From: Nissolia schottii
Taxonomy: Eukaryota > Streptophyta > Magnoliopsida > Fabales > Fabaceae
NCBI GenBank assembly: GCA_003254905.1
Contig: QANU01064559.1
Span: 1,566,689-1,630,688, forward strand
Direction: 5' to 3'
DNA length: 64,000 bases
Shown here: piece by piece, positions 49,667 through 61,960 of the stretch
Layout: each line of letters opens with the position of its first letter
Position numbering within the stretch: position 1 is the first letter of the stretch
Translations under genes and position numbers: made by a program
Notes under the pieces: generated by a model
Databases searched by the model: none
The model's input: only the letters and a program-made list of their open reading frames with translations
Told to the model about the DNA's origin: nothing

Positions 49667-52600
49667 TTATAATATTTTGTTGATATTTTTACTAACAATA
49701 AATCTGAACAATAAATGAATCAATGAAACTAATTGAATGTATCAAATGTTTTTATAATCAAAACATAAGATAAAAAAATGACACTATAAATAGAAGGACT
49801 TCTTAGTGTGTGGGGATCTCATGTCACGGAGTCTCCTTTCTTGTGAAAGTATTTTTGCAAACCTGCATATAATTAATTAGACTCAAATATGTTACTAATA
49901 GTATTATAATTAATTTGTAACAGAATCGTAATATACAAGGTAATTGAAATTAGAATAAACTACTACAAATTATAAACGTGTAATATTTTTTTCTTTCTGA
50001 TTTTACCTTTTAAGGGCATCTTCATTGGTTCCTCCATTTTCTATTGGTTCGGACCTACCATTCTCTAAATTGACCCTAGAGACTGGTTTCTTCAATAGCT
50101 TTTCACCAATTTGGCAAAGTCTCTCCAAGTTCTCCTTTGTAGAAATATCAACTGAGGAATCATTTCCAATCAATGTGTCATCCTGCATGAATGTTTTTGA
50201 AACAAATTTGATCAATTATATGCTTCATATTTAACTAATGGCATGTTTGATTTGCGTTTTAGTTTCATGTTTCAATTTTTTTTTTTTCAATTTTTTTTTA
50301 GAATTTTGCAAAAAAAAAAACAGTAAAAATAGAAAAATCTAGTTTCTTGTTATTATTTTTTTAACGCAGAATGCCTTAGTTGGTCCTTGAACTTTTTATT
50401 AGTGTCCACATTAGTCCTGTAACTAAAAAAAAGGCTTCAGTTGGTCCTTGAACGCCCCCAATTGATCTATGGATATTTCAAATGTTACCCTTATTAGTCC
50501 TCAAACATTTCGAATGTAAAGACTAACCAAAGTAATGTTTGAAATGTTCATGAACCAATTAGAATTTTTTTAGAGACCAATGTGGATACCAGTTAAAAGT
50601 TGAAGAACCAATTAGGGAATTCCCCTTTTTTCAATTTTTACTATTTCCTTTGTACAATTCTGAAAAACAGAAAATAGTCTAAAAACAAGAGACAAACACA
50701 ACCAAACAGACCATTAGGTTCTTATGTTAATTAATTCGAAGGGAAGTTTAATTTAATTAATAACTACCTGAATCCGAAGGTAATTATCTTGTGAATGAAG
50801 TGCTTGAGTGACAGTAGCTAAGTGAAAATCAACCATATCAGCACTTGATTGACTAAAACAATCAATTAAAGGAGTTGAACCACTATGTGTTAGCCAATCC
50901 AATAGCCCCCATTTTGCTGCCATTTTTGCATTGAATTTCTCTTCATTCTTGGCTGTCCCAGTGCCTATTGAAATTATCAAGAATCGACCATATTCCATAG
51001 GCTTGATTGGAAAGAAATCAGGGCTTTCATTTATGATCTGCTTTGTTACTTGGTTCATGGCAACTAAAGTCTGTATACACCCAAAAAAAAAAAGAAGCAA
51101 ATTAGTGATGCTTTCCAAAACAATAACGAATTTAATTTTGATGCACTGTAATCCAATCATGTGTTGTTATATGCAACATTTTTGAGATAATAGATGTGAG
51201 AATCAACTATTTTTGTTGATGTAATAATACATGATTAGCTTACGGTCATTACATCAAAACCAATATCTCGACGATAATTAATTAGTAATTAGTAATAAAT
51301 ATAATAGTATAATATGGGCGTACCGGATTATTAGCACAAACACCACCATCAATGAGGTTGAATTCATGCTCATTTCCCTTAGGATCATGGTTCTTGAAGG
51401 TGTGGGCTGGGAGATAAGTTGGTGCAGCTGATGTGCTAATACATATGTCCGAGAGTTTAGCATCCAAGCTAGGGGAATTCTTAATCTGCATGAAATTTCC
51501 AAAATCACATAATTAATTAGGTTTTTATTGATCATATGTTGTTTCGATTTTTCATTTTAGAACGGAGATGAAGACTAAATTCTAGTTCTTTACATTACAC
51601 TTTTTGGTTGAGGGAAAAAATATGAGAACACAATTTCTATATTTTTATATACCTCGTTGAAACTGAGATATGAAAGACAGACAATTTTGACCTAACAAAA
51701 CATGAAATTGGGTCTAGTGAGACATGTCTTTGTGTCCCTATGTCTTGTCCCTCTAACCCAACGTTAAATTTGTGTATATTATCAATTGAGCTACTGCTCA
51801 ATGGCAACCATTAATAAAATTGATTAGCACGCAATTTTTCTGAAATTGTTTTTTTTCTAGCAATTATATCAATTGTAATCATTAATTTTAATTCTCTAAT
51901 AATAAGTTTCATAAAAAAAAATTACAATTATGTTAATTAGCATCCTTCAAGAACAAACACATGATGTAATAATTAAACAAATAATCTTTTTGAATTAAAA
52001 AATTGCCGCCACCCATGAATGTTGGCAGAAAGTTCATTTCACCACTGAAAAGCAAATTAATTAGAGAGAGAAGGATAATTAGTTAATTAATTACCTGATA
52101 AGATGAGAAAATAATTGGTTGCAAGCATTTGATGTCAAAGGTTGGAATGACAACGTTGGTGATAGTCTCATGTAAACGAATGTCTCCAAGCTTCTCTCTA
52201 ACAACTCCATGAAGGTATTTCCCATCATATTTGGGCCCTCCCAATGCTTTTATTATCTTTGCCAACATTGTCCCACATAGGCCCCTGCAATAAAATTTGA
52301 AGCCCTTAGAAATTTCTCAATCAGCAATTGCCTCATACACCCTTTTTCTTATAAGGATTGACTATATGAATCAAATGACATCATAATATTCTACTAAAAA
52401 TCGTATTAATATTCAAACTATTAACATCTAGATATTCTTTTTTATGATATTCTCTAGGATTTTTCTAGCTCTCAATCAATTTTAAGCTATTAGACTACAC
52501 TTAACAAGAAGCTACATAAAAATTGTAAGATGAAATAAAACCGTATGACTCGATTGTCACGTCATTTTATAAAATGAATTTGAACAAAAATTCTCATTTT

Positions 52601-53648
52601 GAAGTACTTTCTTTTGCTAATTGCTATGCTATATACGTCAAATTACAAGTAATTAACCACTTATCGAAATTAAAAGTATAGAGATTAAGTGATTAACCAA
52701 TGTTAGTTTAATTAATTACCTAGGCTGTGGGAAAATTTTAGGGCAGTGATCCAAATAGAAGGGCTTAATATCCTTAGCAGCAAAGAGTGGACGGTTGTTT
52801 TGGTCAGGAGCTGTTATCATGGCGGTTACAAGGCCACCTGTGCTTGTTCCTGATATCACATCGAAGTAGTCTGCTAGCCTTGCATCCTTACCATCCAATT
52901 CCTGCATATCATATTCAGAAGACTAGTGTTATATACATAATAATAAACACGAGGAATGTTACCGAGGCAGAAGAATGTAATCAGTGTTTTTTTTTGAAAT
53001 CATGGTATAATATAGTTTCACGAAAAGTAATGGTATGACTCATTTTATTCATTTAAAAGTCTATCAATCATCTCACATCATTCTAGCACATAGAATGTGT
53101 TTGGTACTAAGGACAGGACATGAGACAGAGACAGAAAATTTTTTGTCTAGAGGGACACAAAATTGGGCTCTAGAGAGACAGAAATTTTCTGTCTCTGACC
53201 CCGTGCCTTTGTCCTTCTATATTGTTCCTAATACCAAATGCAACATACATTTCGTTTGTCTAGCATTTTTTACCTAACTTTAACTAGATTGTTGGGGTTC
53301 CATGTTCCACATGAATGACATGAGATAGCAAATAAATAATTAATTACTAGGATAAGGATAAGGATTCCCTGTATATTATTAATTTTTTAGAATGGGCCCG
53401 AAATGAAGGAAAAAAAAACCATTTATCACTCCTTCCGTTTCATAATATTTGTCACTATTGATATGTTTCTTAAATCAATGTATCTAATCAATTAATTGAA
53501 GAAATACCTGAAGCTGGGATTCAAGGAATTCAAGGATGGTAGCAGGGAGGATGCCCCTAATGCCACCACCATCAATGCTGAGAATTGTAATCAAGTTCCC
53601 ATATGTTGGTGGCTGGATTTGTTCAACCGCTGACTTTGATCTCTCCAT
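49667..53648 (-). CDS. Patatin-like phospholipase C (gene C, seven exons, about 449 aa)
   Basis: Exons (minus): 53508-53648, 52720-52901, 52095-52284, 51324-51485, 50768-51070, 50007-50182, 49667-49862; 1350 bases, frame kept. Motifs: DGGGIRG (25-31 region), GTSTGG with Ser67, [11 protein letters not shown] with Asp217, and SIGTG without the intron seen in gene B. It is clearly diverged from A and B (for example [13 protein letters not shown] against [13 protein letters not shown]). The last exon reads [17 protein letters not shown] and then continues for about 45 hydrophobic, low-complexity residues to a stop at 49667-49669, so the tail is about 40 residues longer than in A and B. I chose the ATG in gccATGG (53648); an in-frame ATG at 53666 would add six residues. 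The gene has its own TATA box and probably a lipid acyl hydrolase role like its neighbours. Confidence 0.9.
50237..50717. mobile_element. Nested MITEs in gene C intron 5
   Basis: Outer ends atggcatgtttgatttgcg and caaacacaaccaaacagacc are inverted. Inside them, 50368-50625 has its own ends (ccttagttggtccttgaac and gttgaagaaccaattaggg). Non-coding. Confidence 0.6.
53092..53258. mobile_element. Small MITE in gene C intron 1
   Basis: Ends tgtttggtactaaggacagg and ttcctaataccaaatgc are inverted; inside, gagacagagacagaaaattt faces aaattttctgtctctg. A related but unpaired sequence occurs at about 51660-51760 in another intron of gene C. Confidence 0.7.
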
Positions 53649-53880
53649 GGCTGATATGTTAAGCATCTTTATTTTAATTTGATTTGGGAAACCCTAACCT
53701 TATCAACTAGCTAGAGAGGGCTTTTGTGCTATGTGTAAAGATTAATTGCTAATGAAAAAGCTGAAAGGAATGGTTTTGTAGTTTTCTTTTTGGAAGTAAT
53801 AAGGACTTGATGCTATAGCTAAAAGCAAGATTCAGGTTTGATATGGTTTGTGATATTTGATTTGTGTGCTTAAAAAGGGT

Positions 53881-53889
53881 CTATTTATA
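53881..53889 (-). promoter_or_regulatory. TATA box of patatin gene C
   Basis: TATAAATAG on the minus strand about 233 bases before the ATG at 53648. Gives a long leader, still plausible. Confidence 0.5.
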
Positions 53890-55600
53890 GTGGCATATCT
53901 ATGACCCCGTAAAGTTGAATTGTGGTCAAAAGTTCAAAGAGGAGAAAGCAATGTTTGAGTGAAGACATAGTCAAAAGCTGTATATATACTGAATATTATA
54001 TGCGAAATAAACTTCTTTTTAGTTTCATATTTACCGAAGACTTAATGGTTATTCATAGATAATGTAAAGTTTTTTATATTATTATCTAATCAAATCACTT
54101 TATATATATGACTTTTTAAGTAGTGAGTGAAAGAGTCAATTATTTTTACGTATGTAACACAATTTAATTAAAAGACAATATAAAAAAGTTTTAATTATAT
54201 TTATCAATGCATAGTAATTAAATTCTTTAACTTTATTACCAATATATAGCCACGCATCAAAATTAAATTCACGCTTAAATATAAAATATATATTTATGTA
54301 TGAGATTTCTTTTTTCTGATTAAGTAATGCCGGCCCTAATTCGGTTGAAATGTCCTACATATGGACCAAGTCATATCGCTGACAAAAACAGTTATATAGG
54401 CTGCATAATTATTTTCCAATCTTTCACTTTTTTTTCCCAGATGTTTAATCTAAAAGCATACGAATAAGTATGACAACAAAAGACACAACCCATCCAACTC
54501 ATTGGACATACCAACAAATTAAAAAAAAGTCTCATTAAAACTTTTTTAAAAAAAAACCCCAGTAAATTAAACCCTTATTTTTTAAAAGAAAAAAAAGAAT
54601 ACTCGAACTTACATTAGTCCAAGGAGTTCAATCTTTCACTTAAGAAAGGAACGAGACAAGGTCTTGAGTGAGTTTTGAAAACACTAAGAAAAGATTCACG
54701 TTGGAATTGAACCTTCCTTGTTGGTAGGAATCCTCTTTAAATATCAATGTGTACTCAGCAACATCATAATTTATTGTGGTGGTGGCTATTGATCCATATT
54801 GCATATATTATATTGTATATGTTACGGTGACACAAGTGACGTGACTTTCTTTTCTTTTAAGATAGTTTCTCTATGTATGTTTTTGTGTTTTGTCAAGGTA
54901 CATGTATTTGAGTCATGACTATTATAACTTGATTTTTTTTGTCACTATTATAATTATTATTATTTAAACAAAGATAAATAGTTATATTCAATATTCATCA
55001 ACGAGGGAAACAAATATAGAGAGGTCATTAATTAAGAACAACAATAATAGAAGATGAGGTGGACTCCCAAACGAGGGAAACAGATATAGAGAGGTCATTA
55101 ATTAAGAACAACAATAATAGAAGATGAGGTGGACTCCCAAGTAATTGCCTAAGACAAAAACACATAGATTAACTCCATAAAAAAAAGCTAGAATTCTAAT
55201 TCTAAATTTATTGAATATGACAATCAGGAACAACGGCTATGCTATAAGGTTGGGGAATTTTTTTTTCTTTGTAACATTCATTTATCCTTGTTTACTTGGT
55301 GATTCAAACCGGATAATGCTAAATAAGAGTTTGAAACATTACTGTAGAGATTATGAGTTCGTAAGTTTAGGAAGATGATTATTGAGCTATTTAATGAGGA
55401 AGAAAACTTCCTTGGACTAACTTAGAGGGTTTTAAATAGTTAACATCTATGAAAACCCCTCCAAGGATGAGCATAATGAAGCTCCTTCTGTAGCAAATCT
55501 ATTTATGTACGTATAAGATGCCCTCTCAGGTCATAGTGATTTTTGTTGTGGTGTATGGTGGTGGCTCCAGGTTGATGTTTTAGGTTTGAAAGAGGTGATT
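53890..55600. other. Intergenic, upstream of gene C
   Basis: AT-rich, no gene seen. Contains an exact-length 70-bp tandem duplication at 55001-55140. Confidence 0.5.
55001..55140. repeat. 70-bp tandem duplication
   Basis: Two abutting copies (55001-55070 and 55071-55140), starting acgagggaaaca and ending ggactcccaa, differing at one base. A recent duplication. Confidence 0.95.
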
Positions 55601-55612
55601 CTCTAAGGATTC

Positions 55613-57522
55613 TTTTTTTTTTTTTAGATGATAACACTTCACCAAATCCATAAGGGGGTTTGAAAGGGTCAAAGGCCAAAGGCCAAAGGAAACAAACCAA
55701 AATAAATTCCAATGAAAGCAACCCAAAAATTTGCACTTCGTAATCCCCAATTACACCTGCAATAACATCTTGACCCCCCTAATTACTTCAATGTCGTTCT
55801 CAGTAATCACCAACATAGAAACCACAAACTTCTAAGAGAGAAAGCACTAGAAAGATCACGCTTCTACCATAGTTAGAACTTGAGTTGTATTGGCCAACGA
55901 TGGAAAACATCTAAATAGACACCAACAAGCTAACAAGTGTAGGCATGAGCCACTCAAACAACATAGGACATTAAGAATTCATTCAAATAAAACAAAACTA
56001 AATCCATTATTAGACTCATCTCACATTCCTTCACACATATATAAAAATATTCAAAACACCATCTTAATGAGCTCTAAGGGTTCTTGTTGTATTGTGTTCT
56101 ATCTTGATCTAAGAGTGAATGGGAGTGAATGAGAGTATATTGAGTGTGGTCTTTGTCGATTGGTCCTAACTATCCTACTTTATGTCACATCCCACTTTTT
56201 CCTCTCTCTTTTCTCTACTCCTACAAGCTAAACCCTCTATTTCCAGCTGCTTTCTGCTGATGATCCCATCTTTTGTGAATCTAAAAGGGATCCTATGTAA
56301 AATATCATGGGGAGTGGTGGCTTAATTTGCAAGATTGGGTGGATTTAATGAGAGAAGGCAGAATTGATGGGTGTCAGGGTGTCTTACACATCCAGAATTA
56401 TTGGCACAATGAGATTACTTAGTTGAATGGGTTCCCATTGCATCTCTATGTAGGCTTAAAGAGACCATGGACACAACTTGAATCCTCCAAGCCATACCCC
56501 AAGTAGTTTCCCTTAAGTCCCCTTGTGCATGACCGAAATAATTATGACAAAGACATCATTCTTGCATTCTTTGCCTCTTTGGGTGCACAAGTGAACAATA
56601 ACTTACCCTCTAATCTTGTTTAATAATGATTAGTCATCCTTAATCCTTTGTTGAACTTGTTTGTAATATTTCGTATGGAATCACTTGGCGACCCACACTT
56701 TGGGAGCATGATGAATAGTCTGATTAAAGTTGCCCTCAATATTCCTTTGTAAAAACTCAGCCACCACTCCCTAAGAATTGCGGTTTTCAGATTCCAAAAC
56801 TTCAGCCAGTACCTTGAAATTTTTGAATTTCATATTTTAGATCTCTAGCTTCCTAGCATTATTGTCATCATCGTCATCAGTTTTATATGCTCATTCCTCC
56901 ATGGTCTTGCTTTCATTTGAGGCAAAATGAGGTTAATTAAGCCAAGGTGGTTGAGGGAGTGCAAGGTGATGGGTCGAAGTAGTAGCCATGACGCAATTAA
57001 ATCGTGAATCGGCAAAGCAGACAACTCACTAATGGACGGAAAGTACTAGAATGACAACAACAAAGGACCCTTAAAGCTCGGAGAAACCACACCTCGACAA
57101 CACGAAAAAAATCCTAGAAGGCACATGAAAACTACAAATAGCAATACAAAATAACCCTTGACAAACACATAAAAACCACAATTGAGCGATAGAAAAATTT
57201 CCCTTGGCGTCACAATCCAAACCCTAGCAGAGGGCATACCGATACCTATCTTTCTCATGCTCTCTTCTTTGCTCTCAATTCTTGGTTTGTTTTGGATGAA
57301 AATAATGCTCAACCACCCAAAGACAAAGATGAGCTACAAAAGTAGAGCAAAGTAACAAGAAAAGGCAAAACAAGAAAACAACAACAACTAACAAACACAA
57401 CACTAACCCAAAACTAAACAAACAAGCCAAACTAAATGGAACAAAATAAAACCAAGAATATTAGCAAAACCAAGTTGACATCACCAATCATAAGAACTTG
57501 CTAAAATTAAGTTGTGCTCTGT
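55613..57522 (-). mobile_element. Probable retroelement remnant with poly(A) end
   Basis: A run of 13 T at 55613-55625 is followed by agatgataacacttcacc, which on the minus strand is a LINE-like 3' end (gttatcatct then poly(A)). The rest to 57522 has scattered open stretches on the minus strand without a domain I recognise. It may belong to the LINE further right or to a separate, deleted element. Confidence 0.35.
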
Positions 57523-57530
57523 GCATGAAG

Positions 57531-58346
57531 TAGAAGTGTTCATGGGTTGGGTTAGGCCGAGTTGGCCTATACCCGAACCCGCCCATATATTTAAACCGGG
57601 TCAATTTTGAGGACCCGGACCCGACCCTAAACCCGATAGGCCCGATCATCTTTGGGCCGAGTTAAAACCCAGGTTTGGACCAGGCCAAAGCGGGCCAAAA
57701 CGGATAAGGAAGATGGTGGAGCACTATGGTGTTCGCATTCCTATCATTGCATTAACAGTTGACATTGACAAAGTGAGCATAGAGACTAGAATGAGCTTTC
57801 GTTTGGAAAAGCCTATTAAGACGGAGAATTTACTTGAAGCCATCTGAAGCATACACACACATTGCAAATAGTGAAACGGTTTATGCCTTTATGGCATTCC
57901 CTTTGTATATGTAGTCTGTGTTTTGAATTAGAATTGGTGAAATGCTCTTGATTTTGTTAGAATTGATTTGATTAAAAATGAGCATGCTAACGTGACTTAT
58001 GTTTAGCAACTTTTATTTTAAAAGTTATTATGATAAAATGAATATTATTTAAATGATATAAATTAAAATCACTTTAGAATGTATAATGGGATGGGATTGC
58101 AAGAATCCAATTCTTTTCATTCTTGTGATTTCTCACAATGGGATGGGAAGGAAAAAAAATTAAAAATGCATAATAGTATAGCATACGGGCCGTCAGGCCG
58201 GGCCGGGTGGCCCGAGGCTTAACTCGAACCCGGTATGAATAAAAATTGGGTTTTTTTTAGATTTTTTTTTAAATCGGACCCGATTCGGTCTGAATGCTTC
58301 GGGCCGGTCCGGGTTGGCGGGCTAGACCGGGTTATGAACACCCCTA
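57531..58346. mobile_element. hAT-type non-autonomous element (816 bp) with target duplication GCATGAAG
   Basis: The element begins tagaagtgttcatgggttgg and ends ccgggttatgaacaccccta, inverted repeats of each other. It is flanked on both sides by the 8-bp direct repeat GCATGAAG (57523-57530 and 58347-58354), the hallmark of hAT transposition. The subterminal regions are rich in cccgg / ccggg words. No transposase. The centre carries a host-gene-like fragment listed separately. Confidence 0.9.
57701..57848 (+). pseudogene. Captured receiver-domain end (hybrid histidine kinase type)
   Basis: Frame 1 from 57701 gives RIRKMVEHYGVRIPIIALT, then RMSFRLEKPIKTENLLEAI and a stop (TGA 57846-57848). 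PIIALT and LEKP with its Lys are the two conserved blocks at the end of response-regulator receiver domains, as in plant hybrid histidine kinases. The phospho-acceptor Asp part is missing. The piece sits wholly within the hAT element and has no start codon or promoter of its own, so it is best seen as a gene fragment picked up by the transposon together with its stop codon. Source gene unidentified. Confidence 0.7.
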
Positions 58347-58354
58347 GCATGAAG

Positions 58355-59774
58355 TTATTATGCCTTCACCAATTGGTTAGGTGAAAATGGTCATTGATAA
58401 AGCATCTAGTCCACTCCACTGAGATATGCTACTCTTGCCTCTGATCTTTTCCCACGAAATGTTGGTCCCAAATATATCGTCAAGCACGATGCTTACCCAA
58501 TAAGAGAAACACAACTAGTCCACACAAAGATAACAACCCACAGGAAATACAACACAACAAAAGATGTGCACAACAACAAAAAGAGACCAAAAAGGAGCAG
58601 CTTAGTAGAAACCATAACAAGTAGCTATCGTGATCCAACACCACGAACATGGGCCTAAAATTCCTAATGGTTGAAGATCAAACCTACACCCTCAACCCAA
58701 ATTTGCCACTAGACTTGATGACCAGAAAATACAAAAAATGCACAATAGAAGCATGAGATCAAAACAATCATAGAATGCAAATACTACACCCGCAACAAAA
58801 AACAGGCAGCAACCACCCAAGCATGACCCCACAATACCACCCATGTCAAATGAGGAACCCCAAATCCCCATAAGAATGACAAAGGAGATCCAACTTAGAT
58901 GTCTAAAGAGCCATATCAAGGCTATGAAAGGATTCTAAGACAGAATAAACACCACATCCTTACTGAACCTTCAGGTGGCCATTCCAGCATCTCAGCTGTT
59001 CCACATTAGAAAACACCACTTTTGGGGGAAAAGAAAAATTATTGCACCAACGTTTTGCCCAATACACTAATGTAATCAATAGGTTACCAGTTTCTTGCTC
59101 CCAATTTGGGCATAATGCATCAAAAATAATCCTATTATAAATCCACCAGATAGACCAAATAACCACATAAAAGAGTGATGTCCAAAGTTTCTTGTCAAAA
59201 CCTTTATCAGGGCTCCCATCAAAGAATCAAGTGCAACTTTAGTGTTCCTCGACCAACACTAGCTAAGCTTTCACCAATTTAGACGTCCTTCACAACTTTG
59301 TAGCTTTAGGATAATGGTTGAACAGATGATCAATAGTTTTCAATTCCTTGTGACATATTATGCAGAGCCTCTTTCAATCCAATGCAGTTGATTCGGAGAT
59401 CAGCCTTTCTTTCGTGTTCAATCTTCCTTATAAAACAAATCACATGAATAATTTAGTGCGGGGAGGGGTAAGCCCCCTTCCAGGATTTCCTTTCCACTTG
59501 CCAATCTAAAGAGTTGCCCATCAAGTTTTTGAACACCTACAAAGAAAATGATGAAACATAAAAGGTACCAGAATTGCTATAAGACCAATATATCTCATCT
59601 TTCACTCCCTTAATAAAGCTATTTTGGTTAATGATTACAAGCAGGTTCTCAGCCAATTGTTCTTCCTAAGTAAGCAATCTCCTTTGCCATGTCAGGTTCC
59701 ATATCCACTCTCCATTAGAACATGACCCCATATTAGCAATATATTCTTGCTTCTGTGAAGATACAGAGAATAAG
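58355..59774 (-). mobile_element. LINE fragment, C-terminal part of reverse transcriptase ORF and beyond
   Basis: On the minus strand, 59160 to 58960 reads WSIWWIYNRIIFDALCPNW, the end of a plant LINE ORF2, and 59700-59580 reads WNLTWQRRLLT with IKGVKDEIYWSYSNSGTFYV, its zf-RVT region. Stops and shifts interrupt it. The upstream RT part continues at 63434 beyond an inserted LTR. Confidence 0.75.
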
Positions 59775-59870
59775 TGTAACATCCCGCTTTTTTCTTAAGA
59801 AAATTTCGCTTGATTAATAAATTACGAGACAATTATTTAGACTGAAAAATCTAATTATAAAAGAAATTTT

Positions 59871-59874
<4 letters not shown>

Positions 59875-59920
<46 letters not shown>
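59875..59920. repeat. (AT)n microsatellite
   Basis: Uninterrupted alternating run in the solo LTR. Confidence 0.95.
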
Positions 59921-59922
<2 letters not shown>

Positions 59923-61439
59923 AGTCAAAATAATGGTTTCGCGATCTCGCGGAATTTTGCGAGATCCGAACCGAATTTCGATCATCGTCAGAATTTAAAT
60001 ACGTACCAAAGGTACCCGAAAACTACACTCTTACGAGAGAAAAGTTACGAGTACCTAAGAACAATTTAAATTTCTCATTTTAAGTGTTTGATGTATGCCA
60101 AATTTTGTTTAGATGAATTTTTGGATCGTTCATTAATTTTTTGAGTGCGCGAGTACGTGCGTAACCGGACAATTAACGAACAATCATGCTATCATGAACA
60201 CCCTCTTAAGTGATAAATTTTTCTAACAAATTTCAGCCATGGCACATGGCAAGCCACGGATAGCTTGCTAAACACTTAGCAAAACAATAGCCATGCATGA
60301 TGACAAGTAATCCAAGGTCATAATCGTTTTGTCTCCTTAATTTTGATTTTCCAAAAATTAATTTCAGCAATTGAAATTGCTTCAGCCCATGATGAACTCT
60401 AAAGGCAAACACATGGCAAACACATGCCTAAGATGAAGCAAATGAAGACATGCACAATGACACCTAAGATATGGTCATGCACTCATGTTTTCTCTCATCA
60501 TTTCACTCAGCTGAAGGCAAGTAAATCACCCACGGATTGCTTGCTAGACACTTAGCAATTTGAAGCCATGCACAATGCCACCTGCACAATGACACCTAAC
60601 AAGCCCTGCACAATGACACCTAAGATATGGTCATGCACTCACGTTTCTTTCATGATTTTACTCAGCTGAAGCCAAAGTAATCAGCCTTTGTTCATTTCAA
60701 AATTCATTTCAATTCATAAACCAAGGCAAACCGTAGCCATGCTTGGATATGTAACTCGGTTTCAATTCATTTCTTTCCTTGCAAATTCTCCTTGTTTTCC
60801 TTGTTTTCTTTCTTCTCTTTCAGCCACTGAAAATACAGCTCATTCAACTTAATTTCATTTTCTTTTCTTGAGAAAAACAAAGCAAAGCAAAACAAAGCAA
60901 AGTAAATCGTGTAGAGCATTTCTTGTGTTCTTCCAAGTTCATCAAATTCTCCATCATATTCCTTGCTAAAAACCGTGGCCTCTTGGTCATCATCCTCTCT
61001 TGATTTTCTCAAGTTTTCTTGAGAGAAAACTAGGGCAAGGCCTTGCCAAAAATCCATCATCAACAAGCCAAAACTAGGAACGAGCAAAGCTAGGCCATAG
61101 GAGGAGCAAGGCCAAGCAAATTCGGTGCCAAAAGCATCACCAAAAATCGCTGCCACCATTATCCTTGGAGGACCTTGCATGGAAGCTGTGGTGCCTCATC
61201 AAGTCATCCAAGGAGCCTCCTTTGTATAACCAAGAATCTGGTTCAAGTTGCTTAAGTGCGGGTAAATCTAGCTTAGACCATCTTTTGATGGTTCTATACC
61301 TCAATTATATGCTTGTGTGATAATTGTTGTACAATGATGCTTGCATGTGTTATGTGGCATTTAAATGTTGGAATGATGTTATGTGGTTGCTGAAAATTTT
61401 GTTATGGAGGTCCAAGGTTGATACATGGGTTTGATTTTG

Positions 61440-61960
61440 AAAGAATGTGACATAAAGGAAAAACTACGTTTTGGGCACATAAGGGCAAAATTATCATTTC
61501 TATAATTTCGAGCATCAAGACTAAAAATCTGGGTTTGTTTTCATAAAAAATAGATTTAGGACTATCAAAAACCTTAAGGCCAAGTCTTGAGCCCATCGGG
61601 TTTGTGAGAACCAAAATTCTAAAGAAAATCGGAGTTTACGGGTAAAAATGACTTTTTGGACAAATAAGGGCAAAATTGTAATTTTGGGTTTTGAGACTAA
61701 AAATCTGGGTTTGTTTTCATAAAAAATGGATTTAGAACTATCAAAAACCTTAAGCGAAGGTCTTGAGTCCATCGGGTTTTCGAGAACAAAAATTCCAAAG
61801 AAAACAGGGCGTTTACGGGGCAAAACGGTAATTTTGGGAAAAAGAGGCAAACTGTGATTTCGTGGAACTGGAAGTGAAATCTGACTTTTTAATCATGAAA
61901 AATGATCTTAGGCTATCAAAAACCTTGGGGTAAGGTCTTGGACCTCTCCGGTTTCTGATC
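61440..61960. repeat. Three diverged tandem units inside the solo LTR
   Basis: Units of about 170-190 bp share gggcaaaattNtaattt, ctgggtttgttttcataaaa, ctatcaaaaaccttaagg, and cccatcgggttt. The third unit is most diverged. Non-coding. Confidence 0.75.

Noticed and set aside
50025-50234. Plus-strand frame over gene C exon 6
   Set aside because: Antisense shadow of a well-supported exon.
57046-57312. 88-codon minus-strand frame with a hydrophobic stretch
   Set aside because: No recognisable family, inside repeat-derived sequence; considered a retroelement ORF1 start but no supporting motif found.
60767-61180. 137-codon minus-strand frame inside the solo LTR
   Set aside because: Low-complexity Lys/Glu/Phe-rich sequence with no retroelement domain; LTRs are normally non-coding.
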